This document shows positions 11,265-19,919 of a stretch of 64,000 nt of DNA, one piece after another. The notes under the pieces were generated by a model. That model had not been told where the DNA came from and did not search any database. It saw nothing but the letters and a program-made list of their open reading frames with translations. The DNA lies in NCBI RefSeq assembly GCF_021049265.1, contig NZ_CP088018.1:1178001-1242000 (forward strand), written 5' to 3'. This DNA is from Ruania suaedae (GTDB taxonomy: Bacteria > Actinomycetota > Actinomycetes > Actinomycetales > Beutenbergiaceae). A program made the position numbers and the translations under genes. Each line of letters begins with the position of its first letter. Within the stretch, counting starts at the first letter, position 1.

Positions 11265-11591
11265 TCATCCCAGCAGGAGCACACCGAGGGTCACCAGGGC
11301 CACCAGCGGGAAGGCGCCCGAGAGCCCGCCGCCGGTGAGCCCGCGCAGCGCCAGCCCACCGGCCGCCGTCACGAGCCACACGACGACGCCGGTGGGCCAC
11401 GGCCGCACCGGCCGGCGCCAGGCCTGCGCAAGGACCCACCCCACGATCAGCGCGGCCAGGAACGGCCATGCCGTGCCCAGTGCGCCGGTGATCACGGCGG
11501 CGTCGTGATGCGTGCCGCGTCCGGCGATCGCGAACACCAGGACCGCGACGACATCCGCCCCGGCCGACCAGGCCGGGCTAGGCACACCCAT
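11265..11591 (-). CDS. DUF3054 small membrane protein
   Basis: This 108-aa, very hydrophobic protein has about four membrane segments (for example AWPFLAALIVGWVLAQAW and the C-terminal AFPLVALVTLGVLLLG). The pattern with RGTHHD after the first segment, then PWPTG and LRGLTGGG, is that of DUF3054, found widely in actinobacteria. Function is unknown. It starts at an ATG and follows a NUDIX-like gene by 35 bp on the same strand, so they may be co-transcribed. Confidence 0.8.
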   Translation of the reverse strand: MGVPSPAWSAGADVVAVLVFAIAGRGTHHDAAVITGALGTAWPFLAALIVGWVLAQAWRRPVRPWPTGVVVWLVTAAGGLALRGLTGGGLSGAFPLVALVTLGVLLLG

Positions 11592-11626
11592 CGGGGCGGG
11601 CTGCGCCGTCGGGGGAGTGCTGGTGC

Positions 11627-12166
11627 TCAGACCAGCCGTCCGACGCTCGCCAGCGCGGTGCGGACCAGGGCGCCGTGGCCGTCGACCATGTCCGCCTGCA
11701 CCATCGGGGAGACGGCTTCCTCCGGCGTGAACCAGCCGATGTCGAGGGCGTCCTGCTGAGGGCTGCAGTCCCCGTCCACCGGGACGATGTAGGCCAGGGC
11801 GACGGCGTGCTGGCGCGGGTCGTGGTACGGGGTGATCCCCGGAGTCGGGAAGTACTCCGCCACCGTGAACGGGGTGAGCGTGACCGGCAGCCGGGGCAGG
11901 GCCATCGGGCCGAGGTCCTTGTCCAGGTGCCGGGCGAGGGCATCGCGGATCAGCTCGTGGTGCATCACCCGGCCCGAGACCAGCGCACGGGAGATCCCAC
12001 CGTCTCGCGGGGTGCGTAGCAGCAGCCCGATCTGCTGGATGACGCCGTCCGGGTCCACCCGGACCGGCACCACGTCCACGTACAGGATCGGCAGCCGACG
12101 ACGCACGGCTGCCAGTTCGTCCGGCTCGAACCAGCCGTCGCCGGTCTCGATCGCAGTCTCGCTCAT
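11627..12166 (-). CDS. NUDIX hydrolase-related protein (DUF4916)
   Basis: This 179-aa protein has features such as WFEPDELAAVRRRLPILYVDVVPVR at the N-terminus (quoted here only as a landmark of the family), GRVMHHE and ALDIGWFTPEEA. These are typical of the actinobacterial DUF4916 branch of the NUDIX fold. The usual Nudix box GX5EX7REUXEEXGU is not clearly intact, so hydrolase activity is uncertain. The ATG at 12166 starts the protein and the DUF3054 gene follows. Confidence 0.7.
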   Translation of the reverse strand: MSETAIETGDGWFEPDELAAVRRRLPILYVDVVPVRVDPDGVIQQIGLLLRTPRDGGISRALVSGRVMHHELIRDALARHLDKDLGPMALPRLPVTLTPFTVAEYFPTPGITPYHDPRQHAVALAYIVPVDGDCSPQQDALDIGWFTPEEAVSPMVQADMVDGHGALVRTALASVGRLV

Positions 12167-12352
12167 CCCTGTGTTCTACCCCGTGGCGCGTCTCGTTGGC
12201 GAACTCCGTGTCCCTCCCACGCTCTCACGGTCACTCTCCCAATGCCTGACCGGCACGACACGCATGCGTGAGCCGCGGCAATATGACGCCGCAGACTGAC
12301 GCAGCCGTGTCGATCCGGTCACGGTGGGCGCGGATCCGCCGTGCGCGAGGCG

Positions 12353-12379
12353 GGGCCGTCGCTGCGCTCCTCCTCGTCC
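12353..12379 (-). repeat. 27-bp repeat in the trailer of tRNA-Leu (copy 1 of 2)
   Basis: A 27-bp sequence here is identical to 34216-34242. Both copies lie shortly downstream of a minus-strand tRNA gene. Read on the minus strand, it contains GAGGAGCGCAGCGACG. It may take part in tRNA 3' processing or termination, or be a dispersed extragenic repeat. Confidence 0.75.
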
Positions 12380-12404
12380 CGACTCGAGCACAACTCCTGC
12401 GTCG

Positions 12405-12489
12405 TGGTGCGCGAGGCGGGACTCGAACCCGCACGCCCGAAGGCACAGGAACCTAAATCCTGCGCGGCTGCCAGTTACGCCACTCGCGC
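12405..12489 (-). tRNA. tRNA-Leu (anticodon UAG)
   Basis: On the minus strand the acceptor GCGCGAG pairs perfectly with CTCGCGC, followed by A and an encoded CCA (12405-12407). The anticodon arm CAGGA-TTTAGGT-TCCTG gives UAG. A long variable arm (GTGCCTTCGGGCGT) marks a class II tRNA, consistent with leucine. The T arm GCGGG-TTCGAGT-CCCGC is intact. Confidence 0.95.
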
Positions 12490-12551
12490 TTGCGCGCCCT
12501 AGCCTAGGGCCGGCGTCGCCGTGCTGCTGCACCGGGGCGGCGCCCGCCCTC

Positions 12552-12557
12552 TACCCT
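12552..12557 (+). promoter_or_regulatory. Candidate -10 element (TACCCT) of the HAD hydrolase gene
   Basis: TACCCT ends 7 nt before the GTG at 12565, again leaving no room for a ribosome-binding site. This matches the leaderless pattern of ppc and rph. Confidence 0.4.
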
Positions 12558-12564
12558 GGGTGCC

Positions 12565-13266
12565 GTGACGCTCGTCCCCAGGCCCCGCGCCGTCCTCGTG
12601 CTCGACTTCGACGGGACCCTCTGCGTCGGTGACGACCCGGTCCTCTTCTACGCCGAGGAGATCCAGCGCCGCCATGCGGCGGCCGGTGACCTCCTCGACC
12701 AGACGCGCCAGTTCTTCGCCGGCACCAGGGCTGTCCCCGACGCTCCCGACGGCTACCACGCCGTGGCCGCACTGGCCTCGCAGGCCGGAGTCCCCCGAGA
12801 GGGGCTGGCGGAGGCCTATCTCGCCTCCCGGAGTCGACTTGAGGACGGAGAGGGTGAGACCAGGCCGCCCGACGGCGTGGCGGAGCTTCTCACGCAGGTG
12901 CGTGGGCTGGGCGCCCAGGTGGTCCTGGTCACCAATGCCCCGGCCGTCGGTGCCCAGAGCTGGATCGAACGCGAGGGACTCACCCCGCTGATCGACCGGC
13001 TCTGGCCGGACGCCGGAAAGCCCGCCCGGATGCCGGAGATCCTCGAGACGCTCGGCGCGCAAGTCCCCGATGCCGCGCGGCTGGCCAGCGTCGGCGACGT
13101 ATGGATCAACGACGTCGCACCGGCGATGGCCCGCGGATCGGCGGGCTTCTTCATCGACCGCTTCTCCCGCCACGACGCGCCCTGCACGGCCGCGGCGCCG
13201 ACATTCGAGGAACTGGCACCGGCGATCCTCGCCTGGGCGCGCGAGCAGCACGATCTCCCGGCCTAG
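12565..13266 (+). CDS. HAD-superfamily hydrolase
   Basis: This 233-aa haloacid-dehalogenase-like protein has motif I (VLDFDGTLC, about residues 11-19) with the nucleophilic Asp. Motif II is near LVTNAPA. Motif III/IV appears as a Lys near GKPARMPEIL and VGDVWINDVAPA. Such enzymes are mostly phosphatases or phosphohydrolases; the substrate cannot be read from the sequence. It starts at GTG 12565, seven bases after a TACCCT -10-like element. It stands alone between tRNA-Leu and the phosphonate-type importer. Confidence 0.85.
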   Translation: MTLVPRPRAVLVLDFDGTLCVGDDPVLFYAEEIQRRHAAAGDLLDQTRQFFAGTRAVPDAPDGYHAVAALASQAGVPREGLAEAYLASRSRLEDGEGETRPPDGVAELLTQVRGLGAQVVLVTNAPAVGAQSWIEREGLTPLIDRLWPDAGKPARMPEILETLGAQVPDAARLASVGDVWINDVAPAMARGSAGFFIDRFSRHDAPCTAAAPTFEELAPAILAWAREQHDLPA

Positions 13267-13292
13267 CGACCTGATCGAGCAAAGCCTCGACC

Positions 13293-13359
13293 GTTCAGTG
13301 AGTGTTTACCGGACTGCAACCTCCGATCCCTGGTGCGTTCGTCCGTGCCTCAGTAGCGT
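13293..13359 (+). promoter_or_regulatory. PHO-box-like direct repeats and promoter of the PhnD operon
   Basis: Two adjacent 11-nt units, GTTCAGTGAGT (13293-13303) and GTTTACCGGAC (13304-13314), resemble the GTTCACC-N4 direct repeats bound by PhoP in actinomycetes. A -10-like TAGCGT lies at 13354-13359, about 40 bp further on. A single further unit, GTTCACCGTTC, is at 13369-13379. The spacing suits activation under phosphate limitation. Confidence 0.5.
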
Positions 13360-13451
13360 GCAACTCGTGTTCACCGTTCTCGCCGGCGGCGCAATGTCGT
13401 TGCGGGGGCGACCGATGGTGCCGAGGGGTACCCGACTGACGAGGGTGAAAG

Positions 13452-14474
13452 ATGAAGCGTGCGATGCGATTCGCGGCGATCGGCGCCGCGGCCGCGCTGG
13501 CTCTGACGGCGTGTGCGAGCGAGGAGCCGGCCGACGAGGAGACCGCGGCCGAGGAGACCGGCGAGGACACCGGTGAGGAGGCGGCCGCCGACCCCGAGGA
13601 GCTCGTGCTCGGGCTGGTGCCTTCCCAGGACATGGACACGCTGGTCGAGGACGCCGATGAGCTCGGCGCCCTGATCGAGGCCGAGCTCGGCATCCCGGTC
13701 ACCACCACGGTGACCGACAGCTACGCCGGCCTGGTCACCGCGATGCAGACCGGTCAGGCGCAGATCGGCATGTTCGGTCCGATCGCACTGGTCCAGGCCG
13801 CCGACCAGGCGGGAGCGGAGATCGTGCTGCAGTCGGTGCGCTACGGCACCTCGACCTATCACACGCAGTGGTTCACCAATGATCCGGACACCTACTGCCT
13901 GGACGAGGTGGTCGAGGTCGAGCAGGAGGACGGCTCGATCTACACCTTCTGCAACGGCACCGACGAGGCAGAGACCGGCCCGGCCGGCGAGGATGCCCTC
14001 GAACTGATCGAACAGGACACCCAGATCTCCATGGTCGACGAGTCCTCGGCCTCGGGGTACTACTACCCCGCTACCCAGCTCGAGCGTGTGGCCGGCCTGG
14101 ACCCGCTGGCGCTCAACACGCTCTTCGCCGGCGGCCACCCGAACTCGATCATCAATGTCGCCAGCGGTGACTACCCGGTCGGGGTCAGCTTCGACGACGC
14201 CCGCGACAACGTGGTGGAGGAGAACCCTCAGATCGGTGAAGAGGTGACGGTCTTCGCCTTCTCGGACGAGATCCCCAATGATGGCGTGGCCGTCTCCGGC
14301 GACCTCTCCGAGGACCTGCAGCAGCGCATCGCCGACGCGATGGTCGCGGTCATCGAGACCGAGGAGGGCGCCACGGCGTTCGACGAGGTGTACTCGATCG
14401 AGGGCCTGGTCCCGGCCGACCTCGAGGCGCTCGACGCCGCCCGCGAGGTCGAGTCGAACTTCGCCGGCCTGTGA
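13452..14474 (+). CDS. phnD: Phosphate/phosphite/phosphonate-type ABC transporter binding lipoprotein
   Basis: This 340-aa PhnD/PtxB-family binding protein has a signal with a lipobox ending at Cys21 (ALALTAC). A very acidic Glu/Asp-rich linker follows, then the binding domain LVLGLVPSQDMDTL with PVTTTVTDSYAGLVTAMQTG. SASGYYYP is a typical ligand-loop region of the family. It is the first gene of a PhnD-PhnC-PhnE-PhnE-regulator operon. The ligand may be a phosphonate, phosphite or another small oxyanion. No C-P lyase or other phosphonate catabolic gene is nearby, so the substrate stays open. Confidence 0.88.
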   Translation: MKRAMRFAAIGAAAALALTACASEEPADEETAAEETGEDTGEEAAADPEELVLGLVPSQDMDTLVEDADELGALIEAELGIPVTTTVTDSYAGLVTAMQTGQAQIGMFGPIALVQAADQAGAEIVLQSVRYGTSTYHTQWFTNDPDTYCLDEVVEVEQEDGSIYTFCNGTDEAETGPAGEDALELIEQDTQISMVDESSASGYYYPATQLERVAGLDPLALNTLFAGGHPNSIINVASGDYPVGVSFDDARDNVVEENPQIGEEVTVFAFSDEIPNDGVAVSGDLSEDLQQRIADAMVAVIETEEGATAFDEVYSIEGLVPADLEALDAAREVESNFAGL

Positions 14475-14546
14475 TCAACCGCTAGTCATCGACGCGGGTG
14501 GGGTGCCGGTGCGCCCCGCCCGCGTCCGCGCGTGAGAAGGAAGCCG

Positions 14547-15325
<779 letters not shown>

Positions 15326-15329
<4 letters not shown>

Positions 15330-16147
15330 GCTCGCCCGCCGCTGCCCCGCCTACTCGGCCCCAGGCCGACCGGCCCAGTAAGCCGCCGCCCCCGATTGGG
15401 GTGCTCGTCGCGATCGTCGTCTTCGCCGGTATCACCGTCTACTCGGCGGTCGGCATCGAGTTCACGCTCCGCCCGCTGTGGGAGGACGTCAACCGGGGCC
15501 GGGAGATCGTCGCCCGGTATTTCGACCCGAACTGGGCGATCCTGACGCGGCCGGCCGTGCGCGAGGGATTCCTCGAGACGCTCTACATCGCGATCATCGC
15601 CACCCTGGTGGGGTGCATCCTGGCGCTGGCGTGCGCGATGCTGGCCTCGAAGGTCTCGGCGCCGAACACCGCGGTCTACCGCTTCGTCAAACTCGCGCTC
15701 TCGGTCCTGCGTTCCCTGCCGGACCTGGCCTGGGGTCTGCTCTTCGTGGCTTTCGTCGTGGACGGGCCGCTGGCCGGGGTGCTCGCGTTGATCATGTTCA
15801 ACATCGGCATCGTCGCCAAGCTCACCTCGGAGAGCATCGATGCGGTTGATCGGGGCCCGATCGAGGCCGTGGAGGCCGCCGGCGCGAGCCGGTTCCAGCG
15901 CGGCCGTTTCGCGGTGCTGCCGCAGGTGGCCCCGAACTACCTGTCGTACTGCTTCTACGTCTTCGAGATCAACATCCGCGCCTCGGCCGTGCTGGGCATC
16001 GTCGGGGCCGGTGGTCTCGGCGTGGTGATCAACATCCTGGTCTCGCGCCTGCAGCACGAGGACCTCGCCGCCGTGGTGTACGCACTCGTCATTGTGGTCT
16101 TCATCCTCGACCAGGCCTCACGCGCCGTGCGGCGGAGGCTGACATGA
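15326..16147 (+). CDS. phnE: Phosphonate-type ABC transporter permease 1
   Basis: This 273-aa permease is of the PhnE family, with a Pro-rich N-terminus, about six membrane segments and the ATPase-contact loop (GPIEAVEAAGASRFQ). LRSLPDLAWGLLFV is the conserved third-segment region (usually LRTIPEL/D). It starts at GTG 15326, overlapping the end of phnC, and ends with an overlap on the second permease. Both permeases keep the EAA-type loop, so they probably form a heterodimer. Confidence 0.9.
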
Positions 16148-17031
16148 CAAGCCCACAGCGACCCGGGACCGGCACGCGTACCCGGCCGCGCCCGCCGTCC
16201 AGGACCAGGAGCACCGTCTGGCTCGTGGTGAGCGCCGCCATCGTGCTGTTCGCGATCTGGCAGGTCGATGCCCGATGGGAGCGGTTCGGGAACATCGTCA
16301 CCGAGGCGCCCCGGTTCATCGCGCTGATGGGCCAGGGGGTCATCGAGAACCCGTTCACGATGCCGTGGAGCGAGTACTGGTCCAAGAGCCTGGCGCTGAT
16401 GATCGAGTCGCTGCAGATGGCCTGGATCGGCACCCTCATCGGTGCCGTGCTGTCCTTCCCGGTCTCATTCCTCGCCGCGAGCAACACCGCGCCACGCGTG
16501 GTGGTCATCGTCACCCGGCAGGTGCTCAACATCATCCGCGCCGTTCCTGAGATCGTCCTGGCACTGGTCTTCATGATCCCGGTGTTCGGACTGGGACCGC
16601 TGGCCGGGGCGATGGCCCTCGGCGTGGGTTCGGTGGGCACGCTGGGCAAGTTGTCCAGTGAGGCGATCGAGGGCATCGACCGCGGACCGCTGGAGGCGCT
16701 GGACGCCGCCGGCGCCTCCCGGCTGCAGCAGCTGCGCTGGGCGGTCGTGCCCCAGGTGCTGCCCGAGATCGTCGCCTTCTGGCTCTACCGCTTCGAGATC
16801 AACATCCGTGCCGGCGCGATCCTGGGCATCGTCGGCGCCGGCGGGATCGGGTCCATCCTCGATCAGCTCTTCAGCGGTCGCGAATGGGGCCGCATCGGGA
16901 TCACGCTCGTGGTGATCATCGTGGTGACCGTGATCGTGGACCAGATCTCGGCCCGGGTGCGCCAGCGCATCATCGCCGGCCCCGGCGCGCCGAAGGCCGC
17001 CAGGATGGTTCGCGAGCAGGTCGCGGTGTAG
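16144..17031 (+). CDS. phnE: Phosphonate-type ABC transporter permease 2
   Basis: This 295-aa PhnE-family permease has an Arg/Pro-rich cytoplasmic N-terminus, then a first membrane helix (TVWLVVSAAIVLFAIWQV). IIRAVPEIVLALVFMIPVFG is the segment matching the first permease. The coupling loop GPLEALDAAGASRLQQ closely resembles that of permease 1, so the pair probably arose by duplication. The ATG at 16144 overlaps the preceding stop. The last base of its stop codon is the first base of the regulator's GTG. Confidence 0.9.
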   Translation: MTSPQRPGTGTRTRPRPPSRTRSTVWLVVSAAIVLFAIWQVDARWERFGNIVTEAPRFIALMGQGVIENPFTMPWSEYWSKSLALMIESLQMAWIGTLIGAVLSFPVSFLAASNTAPRVVVIVTRQVLNIIRAVPEIVLALVFMIPVFGLGPLAGAMALGVGSVGTLGKLSSEAIEGIDRGPLEALDAAGASRLQQLRWAVVPQVLPEIVAFWLYRFEINIRAGAILGIVGAGGIGSILDQLFSGREWGRIGITLVVIIVVTVIVDQISARVRQRIIAGPGAPKAARMVREQVAV

Positions 17032-17900
17032 TGAACGGCAACCCTGAACCGGGAAGCGTCCCGGCGCTGATCCGCGCCGGCATCGAGGCCCTGCACCCGA
17101 GCGAGCAGCGCGTCGCCCAGGTCTTCATCGACCGGCCCGAGTGGACGATCGAGGCCTCGGCCCAGGAGGTGGCCGACGCGGCCGGCACGTCGCGGGCCAC
17201 GGTGGTTCGCACTGCTCAGCACCTGGGATTCTCGGGCTACCCGCAGCTGCGGGTGCTGCTCGCCCGTGACGTCGGCCTGAGCGCCCGCACGGTCGAGGAG
17301 CGCGAGCCGAGGGACGCCGTCGGGGTGGTGCGCGCGGTGGTGCGGGATGTGGCGAGGGCGGCCGAGGACCTCGCCATGCTGGTGGACGGAGACGACGTCC
17401 AGCTCGGTGTCGAACTGCTGCTCGCCGCGCCCACGGTACTGGTGATCGGCAACGGGCTCTCGGCCCCGGTCGCGATGGAGGCGGCGATGCGCCTCAACGC
17501 CATCGGCCGCAGCGCCGAGGCGCCGATGGACCATCTCGCCCAGGGCGTCCGCGCCCGGCTGCTCCGGCCTCAGGACGTGTGCATCGTGGTGAGCGGGACG
17601 GGGAGCACCAGGCCTACGGTGCAGGCCGCGCGAGCCGCCCGGGAGGCCGGTGCCGGGGTGATCGCCTTCACCGCTTTCACGGGATCGCCGCTGACCGAGC
17701 TCGCGAGCGTCAGCTTCGTCTCCGGCTTGGGCGCCTCCTCCTTCCGGGATGAGATCACCCGGACGACGCGACTGAGCCAGACGATCATGGTCAATGCGCT
17801 GATCCGGGCGCTCATCCAGGCCGACCCGGAGAGCGCCCGGCTGGCTCAGGCGCGGATGCTGGACGTGATCGGTGAGGTCTTCCTGCAGGATCCGCTGTGA
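17031..17900 (+). CDS. MurR/RpiR-family (SIS-domain) transcriptional regulator
   Basis: This 289-aa protein has an N-terminal RpiR-type HTH (LHPSEQRVAQVFIDRP, then AQEVADAAGTSRATVVR, about residues 23-65). A C-terminal SIS sugar-isomerase domain follows (VLVIGNGLSAPVAMEAA and VCIVVSGTGSTRPTVQAA). Regulators of this kind sense phosphosugars. Being the fifth gene of a phosphonate-type importer operon, with a 1-bp overlap, is unusual and suggests the imported compound is linked to a phosphosugar or phosphate ester. GTG start at 17031. Confidence 0.88.
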   Translation: MNGNPEPGSVPALIRAGIEALHPSEQRVAQVFIDRPEWTIEASAQEVADAAGTSRATVVRTAQHLGFSGYPQLRVLLARDVGLSARTVEEREPRDAVGVVRAVVRDVARAAEDLAMLVDGDDVQLGVELLLAAPTVLVIGNGLSAPVAMEAAMRLNAIGRSAEAPMDHLAQGVRARLLRPQDVCIVVSGTGSTRPTVQAARAAREAGAGVIAFTAFTGSPLTELASVSFVSGLGASSFRDEITRTTRLSQTIMVNALIRALIQADPESARLAQARMLDVIGEVFLQDPL

Positions 17901-17930
17901 GGTCTGGCGCCCAGCCGCGAGCGCTGTGGC

Positions 17931-18407
17931 TCAGCCGAGACCGAGATCGCGGCGCAACTTGGCCACGTGCCCCTTGGCGCGCACGTTGTACTGCGCCTCG
18001 GTGACAGTACCGTCGGTACCGACGACGACGGTCGAGCGGATGACGCCGACGGAGGTGCGCCCGTAGTTCGTCTTCTCGCCCCAGGCTCCGTAGGCCTCCA
18101 GGGTGCCGTGCTCGGTGTCGCTGACCAGCGGGAACGTGAGGGACTCGTTCTCGGCGAACGCCTGGAGCTTGTGTACAGGGTCGGGGGAGACGCCCACGAC
18201 GGCGTAGCCCGCCGCCCCGAGCGAGGCGAGCGAGTCGCGGAAGTCGCAGGCCTGGGTGGTGCAGCCCGGGGTGCTCGCCGCGGGATAGAAGTACACGATC
18301 ACGCCCTTGTCGGCTCCCTCGCGCGCCTGCGCGAGGGAGAAGGATCCGCCGTCGGCGGCGGGCAGGGTGAAGTCGGGCGCGGTCTGACCCGGCTCGAGAC
18401 GCGGCAT
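17931..18407 (-). CDS. bcp: Thioredoxin-dependent peroxiredoxin (Bcp/PrxQ)
   Basis: Bcp reduces hydrogen peroxide and organic hydroperoxides in the cytoplasm. The 158-aa protein starts LEPGQTAPDFTLPAADG and has the peroxidatic motif PAASTPGCTTQACDFRD. The peroxidatic Cys lies near residue 48 and a second Cys five residues later, the usual PrxQ CX4C spacing. The ATG at 18407 is preceded by AGGTTATCC, a weak ribosome site. The gene converges with the RpiR-type regulator gene with 30 bp between. Confidence 0.93.
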   Translation of the reverse strand: MPRLEPGQTAPDFTLPAADGGSFSLAQAREGADKGVIVYFYPAASTPGCTTQACDFRDSLASLGAAGYAVVGVSPDPVHKLQAFAENESLTFPLVSDTEHGTLEAYGAWGEKTNYGRTSVGVIRSTVVVGTDGTVTEAQYNVRAKGHVAKLRRDLGLG

Positions 18408-18516
18408 GGATAACCTCCGTGGTTGGGTGCGGCACCAGCGTACGTGGCGTGCCTCACGTCGGGTGTTCCTGGTTCGCTCCGGCGCCAGAGCCCCTGCTAG
18501 TATCGATGTCGCGCAC

Positions 18517-18589
18517 GCACCTCTAGCTCAATTGGCAGAGCAAGTGACTCTTAATCACTGGGTTCCGGGTTCGAGTCCCGGGGGGTGTA
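18517..18589 (+). tRNA. tRNA-Lys (anticodon CUU)
   Basis: The 73-nt gene has acceptor GCACCTC pairing with GGGGTGT (two G-U pairs), D arm AGCTCAATTGGCAGAGC, anticodon arm GTGAC-TCTTAAT-CAC region giving CUU, and T arm CCGGG-TTCGAGT-CCCGG. CCA is not encoded. The 3' half overlaps, on the opposite strand, the end of the lipid-kinase reading frame. Confidence 0.95.
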
Positions 18590-19744
18590 CATCCGATCCC
18601 CGTCCGGCAGTAGCCGGGCGGGGATCTTTCCTGCTCCGTTCCCGGTGAGCCAGGGGCCCCGGACGAGCAGCGCGTGAGGCCGGATCGTGATCGTGACGGC
18701 GGTGACGAACCCGAAGCTGTCTCCGTCGAGTTCGACCTTCTGGGGGTCGTCGAAGCGAGCGGTGAGACGTCGATCCTGGACGTATTGCAGTGCTCGCAGG
18801 TCGGGTGCAGAGCGGAGCACGACCCGGCCGCCTTCCGTACGGTGGAGAACCCCGCCGACGCCAAGCCGGGCAGCCACCCGCAGCCATTGCCACCAGCCCC
18901 TGGGTCGCAGCAGCACGACGTCGAGCAACCCGTCGTCGGCTCGGGCATCCGGGAGGAGAAGGATTCCTGCGGTGAGAGTGCCGCAGTTGCCGACGATGAC
19001 CGTGTGCGCACGAACCGTGCGCTCCTTGGCGTGGCCCACCTCATAGTGCATCTCGAACTGCTTGTTGCCGAGCACCGAACGGCTGATCGGCTCGGTGTAG
19101 GCGAGCCAGCCGATTCGCTTTTTCAGGGCCCTGCTGGTGTCGCTGGCCATCCGCGCGTCCAGTCCGACGCCGGTCATGACGAGGAACACGTGGGTCTGCG
19201 TCCGGCCGTCGCGGTGCGTGAGTTCGGTGACGCCGAGGTCAATCGCGCGGGTCGACCCGGTGAAGGCGGTGTGCACGGCGGTCTCGATGTCGGCCATCAA
19301 TCCGAGATTGCGAGCCAGCAGGTTGCCGGTACCGGCCGGGACAACTGCCAGGGGTACCCGCGTAGGGTGCACCACCTCGGCCACGGCGCGAACCGTCCCG
19401 TCACCTCCCGCGACGATGATGACGGTCGGATCGTTGGCAAGGGCCGCGCGTGCCACGCTCTGTCCGGGATCATCGGGAGAGGTCTCGAACCATACCGACG
19501 GCCGCCATCGCCGTGCCTGCTCCTCGGCGGAGACGGCGGCACGCAGCCGCTGCCCGTCGACCTTGGTCGGATTCACGATCACGACGGCACGTCGTTCAAC
19601 GCCCTCATCGCGGCCCAGACGTTGTCCCCGCACGTGCACCACCCCGCCGTCCTTCCCTGCATCCGCGGCGCCGCCACGTCCAGGCCCCTTGTCGCGCGCC
19701 GTCGTGGAGCTCATCATCCCATTTGCTCGCCGCGGCGAGCCCAC
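18551..19744 (-). CDS. Diacylglycerol/lipid kinase family protein
   Basis: This protein of up to 397 aa has a DAGK catalytic domain: AVVIVNPTKVDGQRLRAAV, the nucleotide-binding VAGGDGTVRAVAEVV, then VPAGTGNLLARNLGL. The rest forms the C-terminal beta-sandwich. Such enzymes phosphorylate diacylglycerol or related lipids. The N-terminus is uncertain: GTG at 19744, or ATGs at 19717 and 19714. The last 13 codons and the stop lie antisense to tRNA-Lys, an overlap of 39 bp. The conserved domain ends well before this tail (near TITIRPHALLV), so the tail looks like run-through sequence. Confidence 0.85.
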   Translation of the reverse strand: MGSPRRANGMMSSTTARDKGPGRGGAADAGKDGGVVHVRGQRLGRDEGVERRAVVIVNPTKVDGQRLRAAVSAEEQARRWRPSVWFETSPDDPGQSVARAALANDPTVIIVAGGDGTVRAVAEVVHPTRVPLAVVPAGTGNLLARNLGLMADIETAVHTAFTGSTRAIDLGVTELTHRDGRTQTHVFLVMTGVGLDARMASDTSRALKKRIGWLAYTEPISRSVLGNKQFEMHYEVGHAKERTVRAHTVIVGNCGTLTAGILLLPDARADDGLLDVVLLRPRGWWQWLRVAARLGVGGVLHRTEGGRVVLRSAPDLRALQYVQDRRLTARFDDPQKVELDGDSFGFVTAVTITIRPHALLVRGPWLTGNGAGKIPARLLPDGDRMYTPRDSNPEPSD

Positions 19745-19919
19745 TCACTACTCGTGATCGCGGCTGGCGGGACGGAGCAGATATTGCTGTTGGACTTGTT
19801 GCGGATGGTCGTCCTATCGTCGTCGTGACCGGTGGCTCCCCGGCGCACACGTCGGAGCCTGCCGATGCGCGACGATCGTGTGCGCACTCACCGCCGAGCA
19901 TCCTGAGGAGATCCTCCAC

